Source of the DNA: Paratinospora sagittata
Lineage: Eukaryota > Streptophyta > Magnoliopsida > Ranunculales > Menispermaceae
DNA: 64,000 nucleotides
NCBI GenBank assembly: GCA_035771175.1
Contig: CM069607.1
Coordinates: forward strand, 19,724,001 to 19,788,000
Reading direction: 5' to 3'
Both the position numbers and the translations under genes were made by a program. The notes under the pieces are model-generated. The model made no database searches, was not told the DNA's origin, and saw nothing but the letters and a program-made list of their open reading frames with translations. Within the stretch, counting starts at the first letter, position 1, and each line of letters begins with the position of its first letter. Positions 52,429 to 63,689 of this stretch are shown here, piece after piece.

Positions 52429-53913
52429 GCAAAACAACTTTAGATTAAAACAATGTTTTGAATTCAAATCATTTCCTACTCCCTTGCTCTTTAAACTACA
52501 ACTGCTAATTTAATAAAACACTCATTCTCTAATTTTCAAAGATTCAACACACGATTTTTTTGCAAGTTAGATTGAGCTTTCCAAAAAGTATTTCAAAAGA
52601 AGAAAGTCGTGACTCTTGCATTGCCAATAAAAGCTTCGACTTGAATCAAAATTGCAAGCTGTCTTGAAGATAATCTCATTGTTTAGCAAGTTCTTCATTT
52701 TATCCCTTTTGTGTTGAGATTTTGAAAAGCTATCCATCGTTTTAAACTGTAGGTATATGAAGTGTTCTCAGTAAGAGAACACATCACCTATTTTCTTTCT
52801 CCGAGTGCTACAACTAATCATCAAGAACACATCAAAACAATAGCTATCAAAGTCTACAAAGATCAGGCTCTAAGAACGAAGACATATCTCAATGCTAATG
52901 CATTAGTTTGGTCTTAGGTGTGTAGGGTAACCTCTCGATCAATCTCAGCACGAAAACTCTCTAAATTGCAAAGTCTTAAAAATTACTTGGATTTAGTATT
53001 TGATTTTGACAAAATATTTTTCTAAAGGTTTTAATCACAATTTCAATGAGTTTTGAATGATTTAAAAGTGTTTTGAGACAATAGAATGGTTATTATATGT
53101 TAAAGTATTTATTTTTCCAAAATCGGGCTATCCAGCACTTTGCCAAAAATTTTAAAACGGCAATAGCGCACTATCAGCGTTGATAGCACGCTGATAGGGT
53201 TGAATAATCAAAAATCTATTTTTCTTGAAAATTGCCTGTAGCGCGCTATCCCTTTTGATAACTCGCTATATAGGTGTTGCCGTGATCCTTCGATTTTTAG
53301 TAAAATGGGCAATAGCCTGCTATAGGCCTTGATTGCACGGTATCAGAATGTCCAAAAAACACGAGCTCTCGGGTTTGTGTATATCGACCAACAATAGTCC
53401 GCTATCCGTCATTAGAGAGCATGATACACAACCCTATAGGCTTGTCCAGCACTTTTCCAAAATTATTCAAACGGCAATAGCGCACTATCAATGTTGATAG
53501 CACGCTGATAGGGTTGAATAATCAAAAATCTATTTTTCTTGAAATTTGCCTCTAACGCGCTATCCCTTTTGATAACTCGGTATAAAGCAGTTGCCGTGAT
53601 CTTTTGATTTTTAGTAAAATGGGCAATAGGATTCTATAGGCCTTGATTGCACGATATTGGAAAGTCCGAAAAACACGAGCTCTCAGGTTTGTGTATATCG
53701 ACCTGCAATAGTCCGCTATCCGTCATTAGAGAGCGTGATACACAACCCAATAGCATGCTATCCAAGTCTGAGTTAGAAATCTAACATATCTAACGAGAAA
53801 AACGTGGGCCCTTTCCCTTGCTCGATTTTTCTATTCCTTGCACAGTTTTGACTGGGAATCGTAACTTAAACATTCTCCACTAACACCATGATGATTCCCA
53901 TTGTGTCGCATGG
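52429..53913 (+). repeat. Monomer M39, M11-like, two subrepeats
   Basis: Length 1,485 bp. Private marks are GATAATCTCATTG and TGGTTATTATATGTTAAAG. The second subrepeat ends with GGATTCTATAGG and the tail ATCCAAGTCTGAG, as in M10, so the unit is an M11/M10 mosaic. Confidence 0.9.
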
Positions 53914-55394
53914 GCAAAACAACTTTAGATTAAAACAATGTTTTGAATTCAAATCATTTCCTACTCCCTTGCTCTTTAAACTACAACTGCTAATTTAATA
54001 AAACACTCATTCTCTAATTTTCAAAGATTCAACACACGATTTTTTTGCAAGTTAGATTGAGCTTTCCAAAAAGTATTTCAAAAGAAGAAAGTCGTGACTC
54101 TTGCATTGCCAATAAAAGCTTCGACTTGAATCAAAATTGCAAGCTGTCTTGAAGATAACCTCATTGTTTAGCAAGTTCTTCATTTTATCCCTTTTGTGTT
54201 GAGATTTTGAAAAGCTATCCATCGTTTTAAACTGTAGGTATATGAAGTGTTCTCAGTAAGAGAACACATCACCTATTTTCTTTCTCCGAGTGCTACAACT
54301 AATCATCAAGAACACATCAAAACAATAGCTATCAAAGTCTACAAAGATCAGGCTCTAAGAACGAAGACATATCTCAATGCTAATGCATTAGTTTGGTCTT
54401 AGGTGTGTAGGGTAACCTCTCGATCAATCTCAGCACGAAAACTCTCTAAATTGCAAAGTCTTAAAAATTACTTGGATTTAGTATTTGATTTTGACAAAAT
54501 ATTTTTCTAAAGGTTTTAGTCACAATTTCAATGAGTTTTGAATGATTTAAAAGTGTTTTGAGACAATAGAATGGTTCTTATATGTTAAAATATTTATTTT
54601 TCCAAAATCGGGCTATCCAGCACTTTGCCAAAATTTTTAAAACGGCAATAGCGCACTATCAGCGTTGATAGCACGCTGATAGGGTTGAATAATCAAAAAT
54701 CTATTTTTCTTGAAAATTGCCTGTAGCGCGCTATCCCTTTTGATAACTCGCTATATAGGTGTTGTCGTGATCCTTCCATTTTTAGTAAAATGGGCAATAG
54801 CCTGCTATAGGCCTTGATTGCACGGTATCAGAATGTCCAAAAAACACGAGCTCTCGGGTTTGTGTATATCGACCAACAATAGTCCGCTATCCGTCATTAG
54901 AGAGCATGATACACAACCCTATAGGCTTGTCCAGCACTTTTCCAAAATTATTCAAACGGCATTAGCGCACTATCAATGTTGATAGCACGCTGATAGGGTT
55001 GAATAATCAAAAATCTATTTTTCTTGAAATTTGCCTCTAACGCGCTATCCCTTTTGATAACTCGCTATAAACCAGTTGCCGTGATCTTTCGATTTTTACT
55101 AAATTGGGCAATAGCGTGCTATAGGCCTTGATTGCATGATATTGGAAAGTCCAAAAAACACGAGCTCTCAGGTTTGTGTATATCGACCTGCAATAGTCCG
55201 CTATCCGTCATTAGAGAGCGTGATACACAACCCAATAGCATGCTATCCACGTCTGAGTTAGTAATCTAACATATCTAACGAGAAAAACGTGGGCCCTTTC
55301 CCTTGCTCGATTTTTCTATTCCTTGCACAGTTTTGACTGGGAATCGTTATTTAAACTCCAATAAGACCTTGATGATTCCCATTGTGTCTCAAGG
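53914..55394 (+). repeat. Monomer M40, M11-like, two subrepeats
   Basis: Length 1,481 bp. It keeps the M11 end (TACTAAATTGGG, TTTAAACTCCAATAAG). Private changes include GATCCTTCCATTTTTAG and CGGCATTAGCGC. With M39 it forms a tandem pair where the left segment has only M11. Confidence 0.9.
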
Positions 55395-57400
55395 GCAAAA
55401 CAACTTTAGATTAAACAATGTTTTGAAGTCAAATCATTTCCTACGCTCTTGCTCTTTAACCTACAACTGCTAATTTAATAAAACACTCATTCTCTAATTT
55501 TCAAAGATACAACACACGATTTTTTTGCAAGTTAAATTGAGCTTTCCAAAAAGTATTTCAAAAGAAGAAAGTCGTGATTCTTGCATTGCCGATAAAAGCT
55601 TCGACCTGAATCAAAATTGCAAGCTATCTTGAAGATAACCTCATTGTTTAGTAAGTTCTTCATTTTATCCCTTTTGTGTTGAGATTTTGAAATGCTATCC
55701 ATCGTTTTAAACTGTAGGTATATGAAGTGTTCTCAGTAAGGGAACACATCACCTATTTTCTTTCTCCGAGTGCTACAACTAATCATCAAGAACACAACAA
55801 ACAACAGCTATCAAAGTCCATAAAGATCAGGCTCTAAGAACGAAGACATTTCTCAATGCTAATGCATTAGTTTGATCTTAGGTGTGTAGGGTAACCTCTC
55901 GATCAATCTCAACACGAAAACTCTCTAAATTGCAAAGTCTTCAAAATCGATTGGATTTAGTATTCGATTTTGACAAAATATTTTTTAAAAGGTTTTAATC
56001 ATAATTTCAATAAGTTTTGAATGATTTAAAAGTGTTTTGAGACAATGGAATGGTTCTTAAGTGTTAAAATATTAATTTTTCTAAAATTGGGCTATCCAGC
56101 ACTTTGCCAAAATTTTTCAAACGGCAATAGCTCACTATCAGTGTGGATAGCACGCTGATAGGGTTGAATAATCAAAAATCTATTTTTCTTCAAAATTGCC
56201 TGTAGTGCGCTATCCCTTTTGATAACTCGCTATATAGCAGTTGTCGTGATCTTTCGATTTTTAGTAAGCTAGGCAATAGCCTGCTACACGGTATCAGAAA
56301 GTCTGAAAAACACGAGCTCTCGGGTTTCTGTATATCGACCTGCAATAGTCCGCTATCCGTCATATACACAACCCTATTGGGTTGTCCAGCACTGTTCCAA
56401 AATTATTCAAACGACAATAGAGCACTATCAGTGTTGATAGCACGCTGATAGGGTTGAATAATTAAAAATCTATTTTTCTTGAAATTTGCCTCTAACGCGC
56501 TATCCCTTTTGATAACTCGGTATAAAGCAGTTGCCGTGATCTTTTGATTTTTAGTAAAATGGGCAATAACGTTCTATAGGCCTTGATTGCACGATATTGG
56601 AAAGTCCAAAAAACACGAGCTCTCAGGTTTGTGTATATCGACCTGCAATAGTCCGCTATCCGTCATTAGAGAGCGTGATACACAACCCAATAGGGTTGAA
56701 TAATCAAATATCTATTTTTCTTCAAAATTGCCTACAGCGCGCGCTATCCCTTTTGATAACTCGCTATAGAGTGCAGTTGCCGTAATCTTTCGATTTTTAG
56801 TAAGCTGGGCAATAGCCTGCTACACGGTATCAGAAAGTCTGAAAAACACGAGCTCTCGGGTTTCTGTATATCGACCTGCAATAGTCCGCTATCCGTCATT
56901 AGAGAGCATGATACACAACCCTATTGGGTTGTCCAGCACTTTTCCAAAATTATTCAAACGGCAATAGAGCACTATCAGTGTTGATAGCACGCTGATAGGG
57001 TTGAATAATTAAAAATCTATTTTTCTTGAAATTTGCCTCTAACGCGCTATCCCTTTTGATAACTCGGTATAAAGCAGTTGCCGTGATCTTTTGATTTTTA
57101 GTAAAATGGGCAATAGCGTGCTATAGGCCTTGATTGCACGATATTGGAAAGTCCGAAAAACACGAGCTCTCAGGTTTGTGTATATCGACCTGCAATAGTC
57201 TGCTATCCGTCATTAGAGAGCGTGATACACAACCCAATAGCATGCTATCCACGTCTGAGTTAGAAATCTAACATATCTAACGAGAAAAATGTGGGCCCTT
57301 TCCCTTGCTCGATTTTTCTATTCCTTGCACAGTTTTGACTGGGAATCGTAACTTAAACATTCTCCACTAACACCATGATGATTCTCATTGTGTCGCATGG
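55395..57400 (+). repeat. Monomer M41, counterpart of M12, four subrepeats
   Basis: Length 2,006 bp, 13 bp shorter than M12, because its third subrepeat also carries the TAGGCCTTGATTG loss (GTAAGCTGGGCAATAGCC, about 56,800). It keeps the CCGTCATATACAC cut and the CCCAATAGGGTTG joint at about 56,690. AGCACTGTTCC is private. Confidence 0.9.
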
Positions 57401-57766
57401 GCAAAACAACTTTAGATTAAAACAATGTTTTGAATTCAAATCATTTCCTACTCTCTTGCTCTTTAAACTACAACTGCTAATTTAATAAAACACTCATTCT
57501 CTAATTTTCAAAGATTCAACACACGATTTTTTTGCAAGTTAGATTGAGCTTTCCAAAAAGTATTTCAAAAGAAGAAAGTCGTGACTCTTGCATTGCCAAT
57601 AAAAGCTTCGACTTGAATCAAAATTGCAAGCTGTCTTGAAGATAACCTTATTGTTTAGCAAGTTCTTCATTTTATCCCTTTTGTGTTGAGATTTTGGAAA
57701 GCTATCCATCGTTTTAAACTGTAGGTATATGAAGTGTTCTCAGAAAGAGAACACATCACCTGTTTT
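57401..57766 (+). repeat. Monomer M42, last unit, broken off in its head
   Basis: The first 366 bp of a head are present, ending at ACACATCACCTGTTTT where others continue CACCTATTTTCTTTC. The loop of the head hairpin is changed (CTCAGAAAGAG). After 57,766 the sequence is unrelated to the satellite, so this is the true right edge of the array. Confidence 0.93.
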
Positions 57767-57770
57767 AAGT

Positions 57771-58632
57771 GTCACAACATAACGTCAGGATTAATCATTA
57801 AAAATTCAACTTCTCCCCTAACTTGCAGCTACCTTTTGTAGCTCCGCTGATTGATTTACTAACTTAGCCTAGTATTTCTCTATTTCCCCTCCCCATTTCG
57901 AAAACAACAAAAGGGTAAACTAGATAAAGCTAGAGCCATTTCCTTTTCTTTTTTTGTTATCATTTGTTTTCTTATTTAAGCCACTGGAGCTTCCTGCTTT
58001 CGTGTGGACTTGACTTTGTTTCCTTATTTCCTTAAGAAATCTTTCAAGAGCAGGCTTTGAAACACTAGATTTTTATTCATTAAAATCATGATGAATTTCT
58101 ATCAAACTGAGTACTGAAGGATGAATTAAAAAGATTAAATTATTTGAAAACAAATCGATCAAAATCATGCAATTGTGCAAATATGTAAAACTTGTTGAGA
58201 ATCACTTGAGTAAAAGTTCCACACTATTTAAGTACTTGAAACTCTTGAAGCTTTGATCTTGATTGCTCAATTATCATGTAAGCTTAATAAGCACAACTCT
58301 TTGATCTTGATTTCTGACATTACTGAAAGATTTAACAAGGTCATTGGATACTCAGGTGAGTAGTTTTGAATCATCAAAACGTTCACATTATGGGGTTCAT
58401 GGAGATAACAATCTCTCCTTTTTTGATGATTTCAAACACTCAAATACCTTTTAGCCAATTGATACGCAAATACAGGTACTTTCGTACAGATCACATTAGC
58501 ATGGCATAGAGATATCAAAAATTTCATTCATTTAAGATAGATAGACATTAAGTGCTCAATGCAAATTTAGAAACATAACAATTCAAAAATTGAAGTCTTG
58601 GTCAGATCAATTCAAACACAAAAATTCACAGG
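57771..58632. repeat. 860-bp repeat, copy 1
   Basis: Length 862 bp. It begins GTCACAACATAACGTCAGGA. At 58,353 it has CAGGTGAGTA, a good match to a plant splice donor, and at about 58,403-58,430 AACAATCTCTCCTTTTTTG. The polypyrimidine run is interrupted by a T compared with copies 2 and 3. Confidence 0.9.
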
Positions 58633-59492
58633 GTCACAACATAACATCAAGTTTAACCATTAAAAATTCAAATTCTCCCCGTAACTTGCAGCTTTCTTTT
58701 GTAGCTCCTTTGATTGATGTACTAACTAAACCTAGTATTTCTCTATTTCTCCTCCCCTTTCAAAAACAACAAAAAGGTAGACTAGGTAGAACTGGGGCCA
58801 TTCCTTTTTTTCTTTTTTTTCTGTCATCATTTGTGTTCTTCTTTGAGCCATTGGAGCTTCCTGCAATCGTCTGGACTTGACTTTGTTCCCTTATTTCCTT
58901 AATAAATCTTCCAAGAGCAGGCTTTGAAACACTAGATTTTTATTGATTAAAATCATGATAAATTTTTATCAAACTGAGTACTGAAGGATGAATTAAAAAG
59001 ATAAGTTTATTTGAAAACAAATAGATCAAAATCATGCAAATATGCAAAACTTGCTGAGAATCACTTGAGTAAAAGTTCTACATTATCTAAGTTCTTGAAA
59101 CTCTTGAAATTTTGATCTTGATTGCTCAATTATCTTGTAAGCATAATAAGCGCAACTCTTTGATCTTGATTTCTAACATTACTGAAACATTTAACAAGAT
59201 CACTGGATACTCAGGTGAGTAGTTTGAATCATCAAAACGTTCATATTATGGGGTTCCTAGAGATAACAATCTCCCCTTTTTTGATGATTTCAAACACTCA
59301 AATACCTTTTAGCTAAGTGATACGTAAATACAGGTACTTTCGTATAGATCAGATTAGCATGGCATAGAGATATCAAAAATTTCATTCATTTAAGATAGAT
59401 AGACATTTAGTGCTCAATGCAAATTTAGAAACATAACAATTCAAAAATTGTAGTCATGGTCAGATCAATTCAAACACACAAAGTGTCATAGT
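58633..59492. repeat. 860-bp repeat, copy 2
   Basis: Length 860 bp. It carries AACAATCTCCCCTTTTTTG at about 59,264-59,282. It lacks a short piece near ATCATGCAAATATGC, where copies 1 and 3 read CATGCAATT. Confidence 0.9.
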
Positions 59493-60350
59493 GTCACAAC
59501 ATAACACCAAGTTTAGTCATTAAAAATTCAAGTTCTCCCCCTAACTTGCAGCTTTCTTTTGTAGCTCCCCTGATTGATGTACTAACTTAACCTAGTATTT
59601 CTCTATTTCTCCTCCCCTTTTCGAAAACAACAAAAGGGTAGACTAGTGATAACTGGGGCCTTTTCCTTTTTTGTCATCATTTGTTTTCTTTTTTGAGTGA
59701 CTGGAGCTTCCTACTTTCGTCTGGACTTGACTTTGTTTCCTTATTTCCTTAAGAAATCTTTCAAGAGTAGGCTTTAAAAAACTAGATTTTTATTGATTAA
59801 AATCATGATAAATTTGTATCAAATTGAGTACTGAAGGATGAATTAAAAGGATTAAATTACTTGAAAAAAAATCTATCAAAATCATGCAATTATGCAAATA
59901 TGCAAAACTTGTTTAGAATCACTTGAGTAAAAGTTCCACATTATCTAAGTACTTGAAACTTTTGAAGCTTTGATCTTGATTGCTCAATTATCTTGTAACC
60001 TTAATAAGCGCAACTCTTTGATCTTGATTTCTGACATTACTGAAACATTTAACAAGATCATTGGATACTCAGGTGAGTAGTTTTGAATCATTAAAACGTT
60101 CACATTATGGGGTTCCTGGAGATAACAATCTCCCCTTTTTTGATGATTTCAAACACTCAAATACCTTTTAGCTAAGTGATACGTAAGTACAGGTACTTTC
60201 GTACAAATCACATTAGCATGACATAGAGATATCAAAAGTTTCATTCATTTAAGATAGATAGACATTTAGTGCTCATTGCAAATTTAGAAACATAACAATT
60301 CAAAATTGTAATCTTGGTCAGATGAATTCAAACACACAAAGTGTCATAGT
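59493..60350. repeat. 860-bp repeat, copy 3
   Basis: Length 858 bp. It carries AACAATCTCCCCTTTTTTG at about 60,124-60,142 and CAGGTGAGTA at about 60,070. Its segment TTGATTAAAATCATGATAAA shows what lay at the retrotransposon insertion point in copy 4. Confidence 0.9.
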
Positions 60351-60667
60351 GTCACAACATAACATCAAGTTTAACCATTAAAAATTCAAGTTCTCCGCTT
60401 AACTTCCAGCTTCCTTTTGTACCTCCCATGATTAATGTACTAACTTAACCTAGTATTTCTTTGTTTCTCCTCCCCCTTTTGAAAACAACAAAAGGGTAGA
60501 CTAGTTAGAACTGGGGCCTTTTCCTTTTCTTTTTCTGTCATCATCTATTTTCTTCTTTAAGCCACTGGAGCTTCCTACTTTTATCTCGACTTGACTTTTT
60601 TTCCTTATTTCCTTAAGAAATCTTTCAAGAGCAAGCCTTGAAGGACTTGATTTGAATTGATTAAAAT
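60351..60667. repeat. 860-bp repeat, copy 4, cut by the LTR element
   Basis: Only 317 bp remain. It matches copies 1-3 to GATTAAAAT, where the others continue CATGATAAA. The LTR starts at the next base. The rest of this copy should lie beyond the 3' LTR, outside the window. Confidence 0.9.
60663..60667. other. Probable target-site duplication (left copy)
   Basis: AAAAT immediately precedes the LTR 5' end and belongs to the 860-bp repeat. Gypsy-type integration usually duplicates 5 bp; the right-hand copy is outside the window. Confidence 0.6.
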
Positions 60668-60688
60668 TGTAGCACCCGTGCCTTTAAG

Positions 60689-60696
60689 TGACGTCA
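60689..60696. promoter_or_regulatory. TGACGTCA octamer near LTR start
   Basis: A perfect 8-bp palindrome of the type bound by plant bZIP factors. It is extended to GTGACGTCAT, which is matched in inverted orientation near the LTR end. Function is inferred only from the motif. Confidence 0.4.
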
Positions 60697-61314
60697 TTTT
60701 GACCCATAGTGTACCCGTAGGTACCCGTATACGTATTTGTATAAGTATGTGTATATGTATTTTAATGCTTGACGCACGTAAGTTCCACTGTCTTTGCATG
60801 ATTTCAGGTCATAGAGAGTGCGCATGAAGTTTCGAAACCATCGGAGACCCATTCGACGTCAAAACATGTCGAAAACATTGTTTTGGATCCAGTGGAGCTC
60901 GCTCCATGGAGGAAGAAATTTCTGTCACAAATTACATCAATGTTTTGATCTCCTAGATCAGTGGTCGATTGAGCTGAAAGTTTGTCATCTGATTCTTCTC
61001 TGATAGATCTTATGAACGGTGAAGTTCTTGATCCGTGTTACCTACTGTGAGTTATAAGACTCCAAACACTATTTCACGGATTTGCGGATTTTCTTACGCA
61101 GTTTTGATCAAACATTGGATCTCGCAATCCTACCATTGGATTGAGTTGAAAGTTAACCAGACTGTTGGTAACTGAATCATGCAATGTTTTAACGGTTAAG
61201 ATGCTAATTTGGTTAGTAGTTTGCATGAAATTGACTATCTAATTTCAAGTATTGCAACAGGAAAACTGATTTTTAACAGTTTTTGGTAACTTTTAATTGT
61301 TGGGCCAAACACTT

Positions 61315-61322
61315 CTATATGA
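61315..61322 (+). promoter_or_regulatory. Candidate TATA-like box in the LTR
   Basis: CTATATGA lies about 45 bp upstream of a GA-rich tract that runs into AAATTAGGGTTTGG, a composition common in plant transcript leaders. This could mark the start of the element's RNA. A weaker alternative is ATGTATATG at about 63,234-63,242, closer to the LTR end. Neither is strong. Confidence 0.25.
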
Positions 61323-61430
61323 GCTATTGACTGGGTTTTTTCAGCTCATTTGCACATTTTGCACTTGAGAAAGAGGGAGAAGGGTTGGAGAAGAGCTGGA
61401 GAAGAGAAAAGGAGGGAAAAATTAGGGTTT

Positions 61431-61453
61431 GGAGGTTCTTGCTCAAGAACTCC
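61431..61453. other. Hairpin in LTR
   Basis: GGAGGTTCTTG pairs with CAAGAACTCC with one bulged G and almost no loop, directly after the AGGGTTT tract. It may lie in the transcript leader. Confidence 0.5.
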
Positions 61454-63658
61454 ATGAGGTTTGCATGGTTTCTCTCTTTTCTTCCTTTAATCTCTCTAGT
61501 TTAAGCTTCCAAGTTGTATTTTGACCTAATATATGCCATGGATTCTTAGTTGATGATTGTTCCAGACCTAGCGTTCCATTGCATGCATGTTTTTATGAAC
61601 CCTAGTGTTGATTGGAGGTCATTGGTGCCATTTTCCCCATTTTCCCTTTTGGATTTGGTGGAACTCTTTGTAAATGGACCTATATCTTGTTCATGGTGTT
61701 AGAATTTTCCAGGTTGTTTGCATGTCACCTATGTTAGACCTATGAACACCAAGAACTGATCCATGCCTTTGGTTAGAGATTTCCATGGTGAAATCTTGGA
61801 GTTTAGTTCAAATGGCCTACACTTAGATCATTGACTTAGGGTTAGAATTAAGCTTTGCATGTCAACTATGTTGACCTAGTAGCCGTGGTGGATGATCCCA
61901 TGGTGCAAGTTCAGTAATTTTTGTGGCTTTGTATGGTGGCCTAGTGTAAAATTGGCAATATGGCCTATGTAAAAAAATTTCCAGATTTGGGGCTTTTGAT
62001 GCTCTTGATAGAAAATCTGAAAAATTATGCAATGTAGGTCTTTTTGGGAATGATTAGGGTTGTTGATGATAGAATTCAGTGGGTTCTCATAATGGGCACC
62101 CTAAGATTGCCAATTTTGACCTAGGCTAAGTATTTGACATTTTTCACGTACTTTGACAATTTTGCATGTAATTTGGAGATTTTGCCGAAATTGGGACTTT
62201 TCATCCAAAGCAAGTCAACTTATGAAATTGACTTGGGAATTGTTAATTGGACCCAAATTGAGTAGAATCATGGTTTTAAAATGTTAGAACCTATTTTAAA
62301 TTGATATGACTTAGTTCATTTTGACCTTATGTTTTATATTGGCCTAATTGGGGATTTTGACCAAGACTTAGTCAATTGATGAAATTGACTTGATGTATAG
62401 TCTAATTGACCCTAATTATAATTGAATGTCATGTATATTAGTGGTTGGATCATGGGATCACCCTATTACATTCAATTTAGGTCAATCTTGGTTTAATTGA
62501 GTCTAAATGATCAAGTTGAGCAATATGGAAATTGGCCCAAGGTGGTAACCAATTTAGAATCTAATTGACTTTAGATTGGGTTTGAATATGGGGTTTTGAC
62601 ACACTTTATAAATGATTTTCAGTTGTGTGAACCATGTTATTTTCAGGTCTTGTGATTGATTTTGGACTCGTTTAGTCAATTAGAGAGTTTTGGTGATTGG
62701 ATTGCCTAGACTTAGCCAATTAAGTGTGAGTGTTCTTTTACTTTTGGATTATTTATATGTGGCATTGTAGTATAGAAATGTTTTAAATGCTTATGTATAA
62801 TGGTATGCATGTTTTAATATTCCATGAAATACATTTTAGCATAATTCATTTGGATGACAATTTGTATTGAGGCTCCTAGTTGAAATTCCCTCTTTTTGGA
62901 AATTCTCGTAAGTCTAGCGGCGATCCCAGTTGTGTACCTAGCAGAGGGTTTTATGGCTTGTTTATGAATAGGTTAGTTTAGGCTAATCCTATGTGCTGCA
63001 CAAACCTAGAAATGCTATTAGGATACGAGTATTGTGTTTGTGTTCAGGTGTTGTGTGTAGCGCACCAGCCTTGAACCCCCGTACTCAGGAGGTGTTAGGA
63101 TTGCATGAGCATGACTACAAATGTTATGCATCGTCTTATGTATGACTTGATGCATTATGTTAGCATGTATGTAATCTATTTCGTCATCATGATATTTCAA
63201 TGTTTATGATCTTACCATGTTATTATTAAATGCATGTATATGTCACTTGTAAATGACATTCACTGAGCTGGCTGTGGCTCTCACCTCACCTTCTTCTTTC
63301 AGGATCTGATAGAAAAAGGTAAGGGAAGGTTTGACTGCAGAGCGTCCCTTGTTTTTGTTTCATGTAGGTGTTGTACATTTAATTTTTTAATTTGATAATT
63401 ATGTACATGATAACACCTAGTATATGTATAATTAACACATAGTTGGGATGTGTTGGGTTTGTAGTATTTTGTAAACTTTGAAATTTTATATTTGGTAACT
63501 TGGATATGTAATATTTTATTTCATTTATGATCATGTTAGATGGATGTTTTTTGGATTGTACTATATTTGATTTTGGGGATTCGTATATGTGTTTTAGGCT
63601 GATGGGACGCCGGATGTACTGACGGAGGGTATACTCGGAGGTTTCCGTGCCGATCATA

Positions 63659-63666
63659 TGACGTCA
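63659..63666. promoter_or_regulatory. TGACGTCA octamer near LTR end
   Basis: Second copy of the octamer, as ATGACGTCAC, 19 bp from the LTR 3' end. It mirrors the one at 60,689. Confidence 0.4.
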
Positions 63667-63689
63667 CGTATAGTGAGTCGTGACAACTA

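Larger units (their letters stand above)
45334..57400 (+). repeat. Distant duplicate of the 5.7-16.2 kb segment
   Basis: Monomer lengths 1446, 1089, 1286, 1805, 1469, 1485, 1481, 2006 parallel 1447, 1089, 1177, 1805, 1469, 1480, 2019 at 5,693-16,178. The offset is 39,640-39,641 for M34-M36 and 39,749 for M37-M39. One extra unit of about 1,485 bp then moves it to about 41,235. Shared private deletions (M6/M34, M7/M35, M12/M41) show common descent. Confidence 0.9.
1..57766. repeat. Large satellite array, 42 monomers, 1.1-2.0 kb units
   Basis: The phasing motif GCAAAACAACTTTAGATT (with small variants) recurs 42 times in the same orientation, at intervals of mostly 1,089-2,019 bp. Each monomer has a head of about 700 bp with an EcoRI site (changed to GAAGTC in some), one to four subrepeats of about 316 bp each with a GAGCTC site, and a tail of about 170 bp with GGGCCC. 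All open frames are under about 80 codons and recur only because the unit recurs, so I see no gene. The array continues past the left edge and stops in the head of M42 at the right. Seen directly; a chromosomal role (pericentromeric, knob or other heterochromatin) is inference. Confidence 0.97.
57767..60667. repeat. Second tandem array, unit of about 860 bp
   Basis: The phrase GTCACAACATAAC starts at 57,771, 58,633, 59,493 and 60,351, a spacing of 862, 860 and 858 bp. It shares no visible sequence with the satellite to its left. The longest open frame, 96 codons at 58,590-58,880, exists in only one copy and is not treated as a gene. The units carry T-rich tracts and a polypurine-type motif on the minus strand. 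Confidence 0.95.
60668..63685 (+). repeat. 5' long terminal repeat, 3,018 bp
   Basis: It starts TGTAGCACCCG and ends GTCGTGACA, so it has the TG...CA ends. A TGACGTCA octamer lies about 20 bp in from each end (60,689-60,696 and 63,659-63,666). Inside are a purine-rich tract (about 61,365-61,425), a hairpin at 61,431-61,453, and the block CACTGAGC..GGCTCTCACC at 63,261-63,286, which resembles a motif I recall from Tekay-type LTRs. No frame longer than about 60 codons is credible. The partner LTR is beyond the window, so the ends rest on motif and primer-site position. Confidence 0.85.

Noticed and set aside
1..57766. CRISPR array
   Set aside because: The repeat units are hundreds of bases to kilobases long, with no short repeat/spacer alternation and no cas genes; other features are those of a plant genome.
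1..57766. CENP-B-box-like or telomere-like motifs as proof of a centromere or telomere
   Set aside because: I found no convincing match to a CENP-B box and no run of TTTAGGG. Centromeric location cannot be claimed from sequence alone.
1..57766. Ribosomal intergenic spacer
   Set aside because: Nested subrepeats resemble spacer organisation, but no 18S, 5.8S, 25S or 5S sequence appears anywhere in 57 kb.
58590..58880. A 96-codon frame in copy 2 of the 860-bp repeat
   Set aside because: Copies 1 and 3 do not keep the frame. The protein is low in complexity (poly-F/L from T-rich DNA) and resembles nothing I know.
60818..61003. A 61-codon plus frame and an overlapping minus frame (60,605-60,799) in the LTR start
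   Set aside because: Short and without recognisable features; the minus frame crosses the repeat/LTR boundary, so it cannot be an old gene.
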